DNA from: JAEUSG01 sp964590225
GTDB taxonomy: Bacteria > Fibrobacterota > OXYB2-FULL-49-7 > JAEUSG01
Assembly (NCBI GenBank): GCA_964590225.1
Contig: CAZPWS010000042.1
Location: 1-27,005, forward strand
DNA length: 27,005 bases
Reading direction: 5' to 3'
The notes under the pieces were generated by a model, which had not been told where the DNA came from, ran no database searches, and worked only from the letters and a program-made list of their open reading frames with translations. This document shows, piece after piece, positions 17,554 to 24,198 of this stretch. Within the stretch, counting starts at the first letter, position 1, and the number at the start of each line of letters is the position of its first letter. The translations under genes were made by a program, and so were the position numbers.

Positions 17554-18783
17554 ATGGATAATCTAAAAGATTTTAGGAATAGAATTGACAAAACAACGAT
17601 TATAATATCTTACGCTTTAATGCTTATAGGTGTGCTGCTGATATATAGCGCTACAATTCACGAAGAAAGCGTAAAAATGCAAAATATGTTTAGGACGCAA
17701 TTAGTATGGATTCTTCTTGGCTCATCAATTTTATACGCGATAATAAAAATCCCCGGAAAGATGTTTTACGACTGGTCGTATCTTTTTTATGGTTTGTCCT
17801 TGATACTGCTCGTAATGGTTCTTATTCATGGCCGAGTTACGCTTGGCGCCGTTCGCTGGTTTACTGTTGGGCCAATAAAGATCCAGCCGTCAGAATTTGC
17901 GAAGATAGGTACACTACTTGCATTAGCGAGAATTTTGGCGCAGCACCCCGTCTCTCTTGATAGGCCGTTATCCTTAACGAGACCGATATTGATGGTTATT
18001 ATACCGATGGGGCTTATTCTAAAACAGCCGGATCTTGGAACGGCTCTCGTTTTTTCGGCAATGCTCATAGCAATGCTTTATATGGGGGGGCTTACTCTTT
18101 GGGAAACATTTTTTCTTGTTTCTCCGATATTGAGCCTACTTTTTGCATTTAATACTGTTTTGTGGGCTCTTTTTTTTATTGCGACTGTATATCTTGTTGT
18201 GAAGCATTCAAGACACCTTTTTGTAACGGTTGGTACTATTGCGATAAATTTTATGACAGGAATTCTTCTCCCCATATTCTGGGGAGGACTCCATGATTAT
18301 CAGAAACAGCGCATATTGACATTTCTCGATCCAAAAATTGATCCTGCTGGTGCAGGTTATCAGGTAATACAGTCAACCACATCCATTGGTTCGGGCAGGC
18401 TATTTGGCAAGGGCTTTCTTCAAGGTACTCAGACAAAACTTTCATTTTTACCGGAACAGCATACTGATTTTATATTCGCAGTACTGGGAGAACAATTTGG
18501 CTTTGTTGGATGTCTTGTCGTTATATCCCTCTTTGTCGCCCTAATAGTAAGATTGCTGAAACTTTCCTACGAATATGAGAACAGATTTATCTCTCTTGTC
18601 GCTGTAGGTATAGCGGCGCAAATGGCATTTCACACAATAGTGAATATTGCTATGACAATAGGCCTTATGCCTGTTACCGGAATTCCACTTCCTTTTTTAA
18701 GCTATGGCGGCTCATTTTTATTAACTTGTACGATGTTGATAGCCATTGCATTGAGCGTATCTAAAAACCATGGAGAATACTAA
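17554..18783 (+). CDS. rodA: SEDS peptidoglycan glycosyltransferase RodA
   Basis: A 409-residue polytopic membrane protein of the SEDS family that polymerises lipid II in partnership with PBP2. It has about ten hydrophobic segments and the SEDS signatures RWFTVGPIKIQPSEFAKIGTLLALA, LILKQPDLGTALVF, FLPEQHTDFIFAVLGEQFGFVG and TGIPLPFLSYGGSFLLT. The QPDLGTA Asp and the FLPEQHTDFIF loop are intact. It is directly coupled to mrdA upstream and lgt downstream (2-bp gap). Confidence 0.97.
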   Translation: MDNLKDFRNRIDKTTIIISYALMLIGVLLIYSATIHEESVKMQNMFRTQLVWILLGSSILYAIIKIPGKMFYDWSYLFYGLSLILLVMVLIHGRVTLGAVRWFTVGPIKIQPSEFAKIGTLLALARILAQHPVSLDRPLSLTRPILMVIIPMGLILKQPDLGTALVFSAMLIAMLYMGGLTLWETFFLVSPILSLLFAFNTVLWALFFIATVYLVVKHSRHLFVTVGTIAINFMTGILLPIFWGGLHDYQKQRILTFLDPKIDPAGAGYQVIQSTTSIGSGRLFGKGFLQGTQTKLSFLPEQHTDFIFAVLGEQFGFVGCLVVISLFVALIVRLLKLSYEYENRFISLVAVGIAAQMAFHTIVNIAMTIGLMPVTGIPLPFLSYGGSFLLTCTMLIAIALSVSKNHGEY

Positions 18784-18785
18784 TA

Positions 18786-19601
18786 ATGTTTCCAACAATC
18801 TTGAAATTTGGTCCCCTCACTCTTCACACCTACGGAATCATGCTGGTGATTGGCTTCTTGGTAGGGGTAAAGCTAACCGAAAAAAGAGCCAAGAAAAAAG
18901 AGATATTTCCCAATTTTATTTGGGATCTTTTTATGGTTGTAGTTATTTCAGCAATTGTAGGCGCGCGAGCCTTTTATGTAGCTCTTAATTTTGAAGAGTT
19001 TCGCGGTAATCTACTGTCAATAGTTAATCCTGTACAGCCCGATGGCTCTCTTGGTATAGGTGGCCTTGTATTTATTGGTGGTTTGATTACGGCGGTTATT
19101 GTTTCCATTTTTTACATTAAATGGCGACATTATTCAATTCCAACCGTTCTTGATGCTTGCGCTCCCGGTGTTGCGCTTGGAATGGCAATCGGCAGGATGG
19201 GTTGTTTTTTTGCAGGTTGCTGTTATGGTTTGCCAACTGGATGTGCTTGCGGGTTAACATTTCCAAACGATTCTCCAGCTGGTCTCTTTCAGTTGAGCGT
19301 TGGAGCAGCAGCGATTCATCCGACACAGCTTTATATGGTGCTCGGAAATGCTTTGGTCGCACTCATTATTATATTGTCTGAAAGGTTTAAAAAATTTGAA
19401 GGACACTCAATTCTTGTGTTTGCAATGTTCTATGCCATTGATCGTTCGGTTGTAGATCTTTTTCGATGGTATCCTGCTACTGAAAAGCATTTGGGGTTTA
19501 CACACAACCAGATAATTCTGTCACTTGTTTTTGCTGTGTCAGCTGTACTTTTTATTGTACTGAATAGAAAGGCAATAGCACAAAAACAGTCGAACAGCTA
19601 A
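18786..19601 (+). CDS. lgt: Prolipoprotein diacylglyceryl transferase
   Basis: A 271-residue inner-membrane enzyme that transfers diacylglycerol from phosphatidylglycerol to the lipobox cysteine of prolipoproteins. It starts with the characteristic LTLHTYGIMLVIGFLVG and has seven or so transmembrane segments, the GGLVFIGGLI loop and the signature GRMGCFFAGCCYG with the essential Arg. The usual His/Tyr before GGLI is Ile here, and the signature is the cysteine-rich variant seen in several phyla instead of the GRxGNFxNxE form. Its presence matches the lipobox of LptC. The comF ATG follows its stop directly. Confidence 0.93.
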   Translation: MFPTILKFGPLTLHTYGIMLVIGFLVGVKLTEKRAKKKEIFPNFIWDLFMVVVISAIVGARAFYVALNFEEFRGNLLSIVNPVQPDGSLGIGGLVFIGGLITAVIVSIFYIKWRHYSIPTVLDACAPGVALGMAIGRMGCFFAGCCYGLPTGCACGLTFPNDSPAGLFQLSVGAAAIHPTQLYMVLGNALVALIIILSERFKKFEGHSILVFAMFYAIDRSVVDLFRWYPATEKHLGFTHNQIILSLVFAVSAVLFIVLNRKAIAQKQSNS

Positions 19602-20279
19602 ATGGGTGCAATAAAAATATTTAGATTCGTAAAAAAAATATCGGATTTTCTTATCCCGTCAGTTTGTGCTGTTTGTGGGAATGTTTACACCAATAGTAAC
19701 TCAACACCTATATGCGAAGCCTGCTGGGTTTCGTTCCTGCCCGATGACATGGCACCGCTATTCCCCGTTCCGGGAAGGCTTTACAGTTTTACGAAATTCA
19801 GGGCAAGGTACCTTATGAACGAGGAGATGCGTAAAGCTCTCCACGCCCTTAAGTATGGTAGAATGCCCTCTATAGGCAAGCGGTTTGGATGGGAGATAGG
19901 TTCGTTTATACCAATTGATTTTTGGTCAACAATGGATGGCGTGGTCGCTGTGCCGCTATTTCATTCCAGAAAGAGGACAAGAGGCTACAATCAATCTGAA
20001 TATATCGCACTTGGCTTTTCTGAAAGTACAGGCCTGCCTATACTGAGGAATGGGCTCAGGAGGATTAGGTTTACAGGCACACAGACCTCTCTTGATAAAT
20101 TGGATCGTGCAGCAAACATTGCGGACGCCTTTGTTGCCGATCGTTCTGTTGTTGAGGGAAAAAGAGTTATTGTTGTTGATGATGTTGCTACCACAGGATC
20201 AACAACTGATGAGTGTGCTAAAGCACTCTTGAAAGCTGGCGCTTTGGAAGTACGGGTGTCATCAGCAGCGAGAGCTTAG
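19602..20279 (+). CDS. comF: ComF-family phosphoribosyltransferase-like protein
   Basis: A 225-residue protein: an N-terminal four-Cys zinc finger (Cys22, Cys25, Cys38, Cys41) and a C-terminal type I phosphoribosyltransferase fold with the FxxxRxRGYNQSE motif and the PRPP loop VIVVDDVATTGST (Asp193-Asp194). ComF proteins are needed for DNA uptake in naturally competent bacteria; elsewhere their role is less clear. It is the last gene of the mre operon. Its final 33 codons (20181-20279) are the parent of four tail copies downstream. A perfect 9-bp inverted repeat GTTGTTGAT/ATCAACAAC (20172-20180, 20198-20206) brackets the point where homology to those copies begins. Confidence 0.93.
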   Translation: MGAIKIFRFVKKISDFLIPSVCAVCGNVYTNSNSTPICEACWVSFLPDDMAPLFPVPGRLYSFTKFRARYLMNEEMRKALHALKYGRMPSIGKRFGWEIGSFIPIDFWSTMDGVVAVPLFHSRKRTRGYNQSEYIALGFSESTGLPILRNGLRRIRFTGTQTSLDKLDRAANIADAFVADRSVVEGKRVIVVDDVATTGSTTDECAKALLKAGALEVRVSSAARA

Positions 20280-20312
20280 CGGTTTATATCTATGTTGTCG
20301 TTATTCGCCTGA

Positions 20313-21041
20313 TTATGCAATAGGTTTCAAATGTAGCATCTCTAAAACTTTAGGACTTAATGAAACCAATTTCATTTTACCGATTGTTTCACTCCGAAGA
20401 ATATTATTCAAAACCATCTTTTCGACTTCTGCATAAATAGGCTGATAAGACATTCCTATCAAGCGAGATAGTTCTTTTATGTATGATTTTGAAACTTGAC
20501 TCAAATGAAATAAAATCTCAGCGCGGATGTTCGCACCAAAGAGTCCTCTTAGAAAGAGATTGAAGTTATGTTCAAGAATGTACTGCCTCGTAAACATTGC
20601 ATCACTCTTATCGGAAATTGTGGAGCAATTAATGCCCCATTTTTTAAAAGCAACAAGACCATTTTCTTTTTCAATCTGTGCCGTAATCTTGTTCGTTTCC
20701 ATAATATGAAAAAGTGATTTCTCTGTTTCTGACTTTGCACATTTATCAATAATATGAGATAGTTTCTTGTCCGCACCTTTTGAGATTGCAATATCCATTG
20801 TTGCACCAATAACAGCAGAGTCACCTTCTCCCAAGTATCTGGACAAGCGAGATACATTTATTAAATCGCCATAAAGAACAATCCAAGCGAGCATGCCCCA
20901 ATAAAGAGTTGGTTCGTTCCTGCCTTCAATAGAAGTTCGAACAATTAGTTTTTCGATATCGACAACTTCTGCAAATGGCTTCGAATTGATACGGAAGCCA
21001 ATGCGCGCCCATTGAGATGAAAGTAATTTTATTCCTTCCAT
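20313..21041 (-). CDS. Hypothetical protein with C-terminal winged helix
   Basis: A 242-residue protein that I do not recognise by name. The C-terminal 80 residues (ANIRAEILFHLSQVSKSYIKELSRLIGMSYQPIYAEVEKMV) read as an ArsR/MarR-like winged helix; the N-terminal 160 residues are helical with GRNEPTLYWGMLAWIVLYGD. It begins 13 bp after the nucleotidyltransferase gene stop, and the pair is likely one operon and one module. The arrangement resembles two-gene systems in which a DNA-binding protein accompanies a nucleotidyltransferase, as in AbiE-like type IV toxin-antitoxin pairs, but I see no specific AbiEi similarity. It converges on comF with a gap of only 33 bp. Confidence 0.6.
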   Translation of the reverse strand: MEGIKLLSSQWARIGFRINSKPFAEVVDIEKLIVRTSIEGRNEPTLYWGMLAWIVLYGDLINVSRLSRYLGEGDSAVIGATMDIAISKGADKKLSHIIDKCAKSETEKSLFHIMETNKITAQIEKENGLVAFKKWGINCSTISDKSDAMFTRQYILEHNFNLFLRGLFGANIRAEILFHLSQVSKSYIKELSRLIGMSYQPIYAEVEKMVLNNILRSETIGKMKLVSLSPKVLEMLHLKPIA

Positions 21042-21054
21042 ATACCTGTTTCCT

Positions 21055-21429
21055 TCAAGAACAGTCGCATTTTGAGGGCTTTTTTAGTATCGAAGTCTGA
21101 ATAAATACTTCTAAGAACTTAAAACTTTTTTCTAGTGGCTCAAGTCGTTTCCTGAAATCTTTTGGTAAGAAATCGACATAACCCTTTGCGCCATCATTCA
21201 GCCATCTGTGTGATATGGAAAACTTATCGGAAACCATTTTTATTTGTTTCTCGAATTGTGATATCTTCGGAATGGAGGTTATGACATCTATATCAAGAGT
21301 GCTACGTGGAAATGTGTTCTTGAGAATTCCAACTGCGCCACCGCATAGAATGATTTCCAGACGATCATCTATTAAACGATCGAGTTCTTTCAAGAGACGA
21401 ATTATTTCTTTTGCGCCGAATTCATCCAT
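21055..21429 (-). CDS. Nucleotidyltransferase-fold protein (DUF6036/AbiEii-like), probably 3'-damaged
   Basis: About 124 residues. It has the nucleotidyltransferase signature CGGAVGILKN...STLDIDV (GG, then paired Asp in DxD) and a following VDFLPKDFRKRLEPL segment, as in DUF6036 and AbiEii-like nucleotidyltransferases. ATG 21429 has AGGAG 8 bp upstream, so I prefer it to the GTG at 21438. Family members are usually longer. Beyond the SFK near residue 104 another frame reads VLRSIYSDFDTKKALKMRLF and on to a stop that overlaps the start of the next gene. The 3' end is therefore probably frameshifted. The likely cargo role is a toxin or regulatory nucleotidyltransferase. Confidence 0.6.
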   Translation of the reverse strand: MDEFGAKEIIRLLKELDRLIDDRLEIILCGGAVGILKNTFPRSTLDIDVITSIPKISQFEKQIKMVSDKFSISHRWLNDGAKGYVDFLPKDFRKRLEPLEKSFKFLEVFIQTSILKKPSKCDCS

Positions 21430-21594
21430 ATTTACCACTCCTAATAATATAAACTTATGTATTGTTTAATTCAATATTGTTATTGTTTGTAACATCCTAC
21501 TTTGCCGTCCTTCCGGGGCGATGGTTCGCTTTCATAGATTATAATTAACAATTTAATGGTTAACTGGAATTAAACTATTTAAGATTATAAAAAA

Positions 21595-21692
21595 ACGATC
21601 CCACCATTGTTTTACAGCAAGATCTTCACTTTCCTGCTTCGTTGCGCATTTAAAAGGACATCTTCACAACAGGAGCGACAACTGATGAGTGC
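21595..21692 (+). repeat. comF-tail repeat R1 (truncated) with shared upstream terminus
   Basis: The left part (21605-21654) matches R3 closely: 27 identical bases from CATTGTTTTACAGC on, then GTTGCGCATTTAAA at the same distance. From 21657 it matches the comF 3' end (frame D I F T T G A T T D E C), including the invariant ACAACTGATGAGTG at 21678-21691, where the match stops. It lies in the 310-bp gap between the nucleotidyltransferase gene and the PIN gene; the rest of that gap (21430-21594) is A/T-rich and shows nothing else I can name. Confidence 0.8.
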
Positions 21693-21702
21693 ATATCTCA
21701 AC

Positions 21703-21736
21703 TTGTTTCGTAGATGTAAAAAAGTATTTTTAATTC
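21703..21736 (+). promoter_or_regulatory. Putative promoter of PIN module, near-leaderless
   Basis: TTGTTT (21703-21708) and TATTTT (21725-21730) with a 16-bp spacer stand 10 bp before the PIN start codon, which has no ribosome site. The 13-mer GTATTTTTAATTC at 21724-21736 is identical to the one before the higB remnant (22639-22651). Confidence 0.4.
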
Positions 21737-21739
21737 TAT

Positions 21740-22231
21740 ATGAAACCTACTGTGTACCTTGAAACAACTATTATAAGTTATGTCACTTCTCGGATGAGTC
21801 GTGATGTGGTTGTAGCCGGTCGGCAACAAATTACACGATCTTGGTGGGATAATGAAAAACAGCATTACAGTTTGAATATTTCAGAATTTGTTTTGGATGA
21901 GTGTAGAGGTGGTGACAAAGATGCTTCCCGGAACCGAATGGAGCTTATTCGTCCCTTTACGGTTTTGAAGTCATCATCCGAAGTTAGTGCTTTGGCAAAA
22001 AGATTTATTTCGGCTAAATGCGTACCTCATAGTGCCGCTACTGATGCATTGCATATAGCTATCGCTGCGGTAAATAATCTTACTTATCTTCTGACTTGGA
22101 ATTGTACGCATATAGCCAACGCTACCATCCGTTCCCATCTTGCGCTACAGGCGAATCTGGCAGGCTACTGTTTGCCTGTTATTTGTACACCAGAAGAATT
22201 ATTGGGAGGCAAACATGGAATTTATAAATGA
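21740..22231 (+). CDS. PIN-domain ribonuclease, probable VapC-like toxin
   Basis: A 163-residue PIN protein. VYLETTIISYVTSR gives the first acidic residue (Glu instead of the more common Asp, normal in this subfamily), LDECRGGD the second, and AATDALHIAIAAVNNLTYLLTWNCTHIAN the third plus the C-terminal TWN motif. PIN toxins cut tRNA, rRNA or mRNA with bound Mg2+/Mn2+. The order toxin then partner, with a 17-bp overlap, is the reverse of classical vapBC but common for this branch. It starts 49 bp after repeat R1. Catalytic residues look complete, so it is probably active. Confidence 0.82.
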   Translation: MKPTVYLETTIISYVTSRMSRDVVVAGRQQITRSWWDNEKQHYSLNISEFVLDECRGGDKDASRNRMELIRPFTVLKSSSEVSALAKRFISAKCVPHSAATDALHIAIAAVNNLTYLLTWNCTHIANATIRSHLALQANLAGYCLPVICTPEELLGGKHGIYK

Positions 22232-22397
22232 TGAAATTGTCGAAGAGGTTCGTAGAATCAGACATACCAATGCGGCCAAATTTAATTTTAATGTAGATCG
22301 CATCTGTGAGGATATTAAAAAGAAAGAAAGAGCCGACCAACGGCGTGGGTTTAAATTTGCAAATTTAGTGAATCGTAAAACAAAACATCCCACTTGA
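22215..22397 (+). CDS. Small partner (probable antitoxin) of the PIN protein
   Basis: A 60-residue, strongly charged protein (FINDEIVEEVRRIRHTNAAK, then NVDRICEDIKKKERADQRRG). The DEIVEEVRRIRH...F.F....I..D..K pattern is found next to PIN proteins of this type in many genomes; a role as antitoxin is inferred from that and from the overlap. The ATG at 22215 has GGGAGG 4-9 bp upstream, inside the PIN gene; longer in-frame openings to 22140 lack such a site. Confidence 0.75.
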   Translation: MEFINDEIVEEVRRIRHTNAAKFNFNVDRICEDIKKKERADQRRGFKFANLVNRKTKHPT

Positions 22398-22419
22398 CAC
22401 TAAATGAGGTTAAAAAAAA

Positions 22420-22581
22420 GACGACCCCACTGTTGCATTACAGAAAGATCGTCTTTTCCCATAAGCGTTACACATTTAAAGGGATGTCTTCACCACAGGA
22501 TTCACAACTGATGAGTGTGCGAAAGCGCTCTTGAAGGCTGGGGCACTTGAAGTGAGAGTTACATCAGCTGCACGCGCGTAA
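22420..22581 (+). repeat. comF-tail repeat R2 (complete tail)
   Basis: Bases 22483-22581 encode 32 residues plus stop in one frame: DVFTTGFTTDECAKALLKAG then ALEVRVTSAARA, the same length as the true ComF end and differing mainly at third codon positions. Upstream, 22420-22480 is the more diverged form of the terminus shared with R1 and R3 (GTTACACATTTAAA at 22467-22480) and contains an inverted repeat AAAAGACGA/TCGTCTTTT. No start codon belongs to it, so it is a displaced gene end and not a gene. Confidence 0.88.
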
Positions 22582-22616
22582 CAGCCTCCTGATTTTGGAT
22601 CAACTTAAATAACATT

Positions 22617-22645
22617 TTGACTTTACATCATATTTGATGTATTTT
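22617..22645 (+). promoter_or_regulatory. higBA promoter with internal operator
   Basis: TTGACT (22617-22622), a 17-bp spacer and TATTTT (22640-22645). A perfect palindrome TACATCA-TATT-TGATGTA (22624-22641) fills the spacer and touches the -10 box, the classic place for autorepression by an Xre-type antitoxin. Transcription would begin about at the A of the higB ATG (22652), giving a leaderless message. Confidence 0.65.
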
Positions 22646-22651
22646 TAATTC

Positions 22652-22759
22652 ATGAAATGCGAATGGAAACTTCACTTCTACAAAACAGTTAGAGGTAATT
22701 GTCCAGTTCGTGACTTTCTTGATTCCTTGGATATCCTACTTGACCATGACATCCTTTAA
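22652..22759 (+). pseudogene. HigB/RelE-type toxin remnant (N-terminal 27 residues)
   Basis: Translation from ATG 22652 gives MKCEWKLHFYKTVRGNCPVR and DFLDSLD, the start of phage Gp49-like HigB toxins (YKTxxGxxPVxxFLDSL). It then runs out of frame and stops at 22759, inside higA. The whole catalytic part, about 80 residues, is missing. An internal deletion has joined the head of the toxin gene directly to the antitoxin gene. Confidence 0.72.
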
Positions 22760-23042
22760 TAAATACCTCAAAGAGCAACAGAAAGATCCTGTTTTCAAAG
22801 AAGCTTTTGAAGAAGAGAAAGAGCTTCGCAATCTTGCATTCATGTTGAATGAAAAACGCCTGAAGAAAGGGAAAACGCAATCAGCAGTTGCTAAAGATGC
22901 TCATTTAACACAGCAGCAATATTCCAAATTAGAGAACGGTGAAAACTGTAATATTATGACTTATCTGAAGGCTAGCAGAGCGATGGGATATAAATTGACG
23001 CTTGAACCATTAAAACAGAACCGTCGTCTTACCCATGTCTGA
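22746..23042 (+). CDS. higA: HigA-like Xre-family antitoxin, orphan
   Basis: A 98-residue protein: N-terminal extension (FNKYLKEQQKDPVFKEAFEEE) and a helix-turn-helix (KGKTQSAVAKDAHLTQQQYSKLENGENCNIMTYLKASRAMG), the domain order of HigA antitoxins. It would bind the toxin and repress its own promoter at the palindrome 22624-22641. Since the toxin gene is truncated just upstream, it is an orphan antitoxin. No clear ribosome site precedes the ATG; translation may be coupled to the short remnant, whose stop lies 14 bp inside higA. Confidence 0.82.
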   Translation: MTSFNKYLKEQQKDPVFKEAFEEEKELRNLAFMLNEKRLKKGKTQSAVAKDAHLTQQQYSKLENGENCNIMTYLKASRAMGYKLTLEPLKQNRRLTHV

Positions 23043-23064
23043 TGTGTGAATTAAAAGCATCTCA

Positions 23065-23486
23065 ATCCTGTCATTGTTTTACAGCAAGATCTTCACTTCC
23101 CTCCAGCGTTGCGCATTTAAACCTAAATTCCGCAGTTGGCTATTCAGAAAACAAAAACTCACCCACCTTGCCTCCCTCTCTTTAGCGGCTATTTCAATAG
23201 CCTAAGAGAGGGAGGATACTTGATATGCAAACAGCCCCTCTCTTTTTAAGAGAGGGGCAAAGGGGTGAGTTTTTTAACAAAAAAAGATTCACCCATTGGG
23301 TGAAGATACTGTTTAGTCGTAATATTAACATTTTCAAAGAGTTAACATACCTTTTTTAGTTTCAACTGCGGAATTTAGGTTTAAAGGGGTGTCTTCACTA
23401 CAGGATCGACAACTGATGAGTGTGCGAAAGCACTTCTAAAATCAGGTGCTTTGGAAGTACTGGTGGTATCAGCGGCGAAAGCATAA
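23065..23486 (+). repeat. comF-tail repeat R3, split by MITE copy C
   Basis: The left part, 23065-23121, matches R1 (27 identical bases from 23072, then GTTGCGCATTTAAA at 23108-23121). The right part resumes after the insertion at 23386; 23388-23486 encodes GVFTTGSTTDECAKALLKSG then ALEVLVVSAAKA and a stop, again exactly 33 codons. Removal of the element and one TTTAAA restores a repeat collinear with R1 and R2. Confidence 0.88.
23122..23379 (+). mobile_element. MITE-like element, copy C, complete with target duplication
   Basis: 258 bp bounded by perfect 16-bp terminal inverted repeats CCTAAATTCCGCAGTT (23122-23137) and AACTGCGGAATTTAGG (23364-23379), flanked by TTTAAA on both sides (23116-23121, 23380-23385). 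Inside are three strong hairpins: CCTCCCTCTC/GAGAGGGAGG around GGCTATTTCAATAGCC, GCCCCTCTCTT/AAGAGAGGGGC, and TTCACCC/GGGTGAA; the first two lie within a larger inverted ACTCACCC/GGGTGAGT pair. It has no open reading frame, so it must be moved by a transposase made elsewhere. I cannot name the parent insertion-sequence family. Confidence 0.88.
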
Positions 23487-23493
23487 TTATGCG

Positions 23494-23536
23494 TGGGTAC
23501 TACCCATTTGACACATTATGGGAAATTATATATATT
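23494..23536 (+). promoter_or_regulatory. Promoter and palindrome before the RelE-like module
   Basis: TTGACA (23508-23513), 17-bp spacer, TATATT (23531-23536): an almost ideal sigma70 promoter. A perfect palindrome TGGGTA-C-TACCCA (23494-23506) ends just before the -35 box and is a candidate operator for the toxin-antitoxin complex. GAGGAG at 23544-23549 serves the antitoxin start codon. Confidence 0.65.
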
Positions 23537-23555
23537 GCATAGTGAGGAGTAATAA

Positions 23556-23852
23556 ATGACTAATACAATACAAATAAACGAAAACTTTACTGAAATTGCC
23601 ACCAAATCTATTGATGACCGCAAACGAATATCTATTAGTGAAGCAATGGATTCAGTTTTGACTGGAATATCAAGATTTAAAATTTTCCGTGGGCAAGACG
23701 GAGATTTTCTTTTACGCCCAGTGGTTGAAATACCCGTGCAAGAAGCATGGTTATATAAAAATAAAACCGCTCTGAAAATGGTGCGTAAAGGAATTCAAGA
23801 ATCGTCACAAGGCAAAGCAAAGAAACTTGACATGTCTTTGCTGGAAGCTTAA
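23556..23852 (+). CDS. Antitoxin of RelE-like module
   Basis: A 98-residue protein with a possible DNA-binding N-terminus (RKRISISEAMDSVLTGISRFKIFR) followed by DGDFLLRPVVEIPVQEAWLYKN and a helical, toxin-wrapping C-terminus ending LDMSLLEA. I do not recognise a named family beyond the general antitoxin type seen before RelE-like genes. It is placed 9 bp before the toxin gene, behind a strong promoter and a good ribosome site (GAGGAG). Confidence 0.75.
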   Translation: MTNTIQINENFTEIATKSIDDRKRISISEAMDSVLTGISRFKIFRGQDGDFLLRPVVEIPVQEAWLYKNKTALKMVRKGIQESSQGKAKKLDMSLLEA

Positions 23853-23861
23853 GGAGTAGTT

Positions 23862-24158
23862 TTGACATTTGAAATGCGGATCACTCCCGTAGCTAAAGAA
23901 CAACTGCTTTTACTTAAAAAAGACAAAGGGCTTGCAAAAAGATACAAGGCGGTAAGTAAAGCAATCCGCTTATTAATCTCGAATCCCCGACACACCGGAT
24001 TGCAAACTCATAAATATGACAGTCTTCAAGGTGAAAATGGGGACGAAATCTTTGAAGCCTATGCAGAGCAGAATACACCGGCAGCCTATCGAATATTTTG
24101 GCATTATGGTCCAGCTAAACGACAGGTTACTATCATCGCCATTACACCGCATCCATAA
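23862..24158 (+). CDS. RelE/ParE-superfamily toxin
   Basis: A 98-residue basic protein. The MRITPVAKEQLLLLKKDKGL start, the FEAYAEQNTPAAYRIFWHYG core strand and the closing VTIIAITPHP follow the RelE/ParE fold. Such toxins cleave mRNA on the ribosome (RelE) or act on gyrase (ParE); the basic residues and terminal HP favour a RelE-like nuclease, but I cannot settle it. The TTG start follows AAGGAGT closely (AAGGAG 5-10 bp upstream). It appears intact, so unlike the HigBA module this one is probably functional. Confidence 0.8.
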   Translation: MTFEMRITPVAKEQLLLLKKDKGLAKRYKAVSKAIRLLISNPRHTGLQTHKYDSLQGENGDEIFEAYAEQNTPAAYRIFWHYGPAKRQVTIIAITPHP

Positions 24159-24198
24159 AAAATGATTCAATGAGGCTTACTTTGATTAGCTCGGTCAA

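Noticed and set aside
18786..19601. Lgt variant residues (Ile before GGLI, GCCYG signature) as loss of function
   Set aside because: The cysteine-rich GRxGCFxAGCCYG form is common in several phyla and the essential Arg is present.
21595..23486. comF-tail repeats as classical integron attC sites
   Set aside because: I looked for the RYYYAAC/GTTRRRY core pairs that bound attC sites. GTTGCGC and GTTACAC do not fit, the copies are coding-like with synonymous changes, and no IntI is visible.
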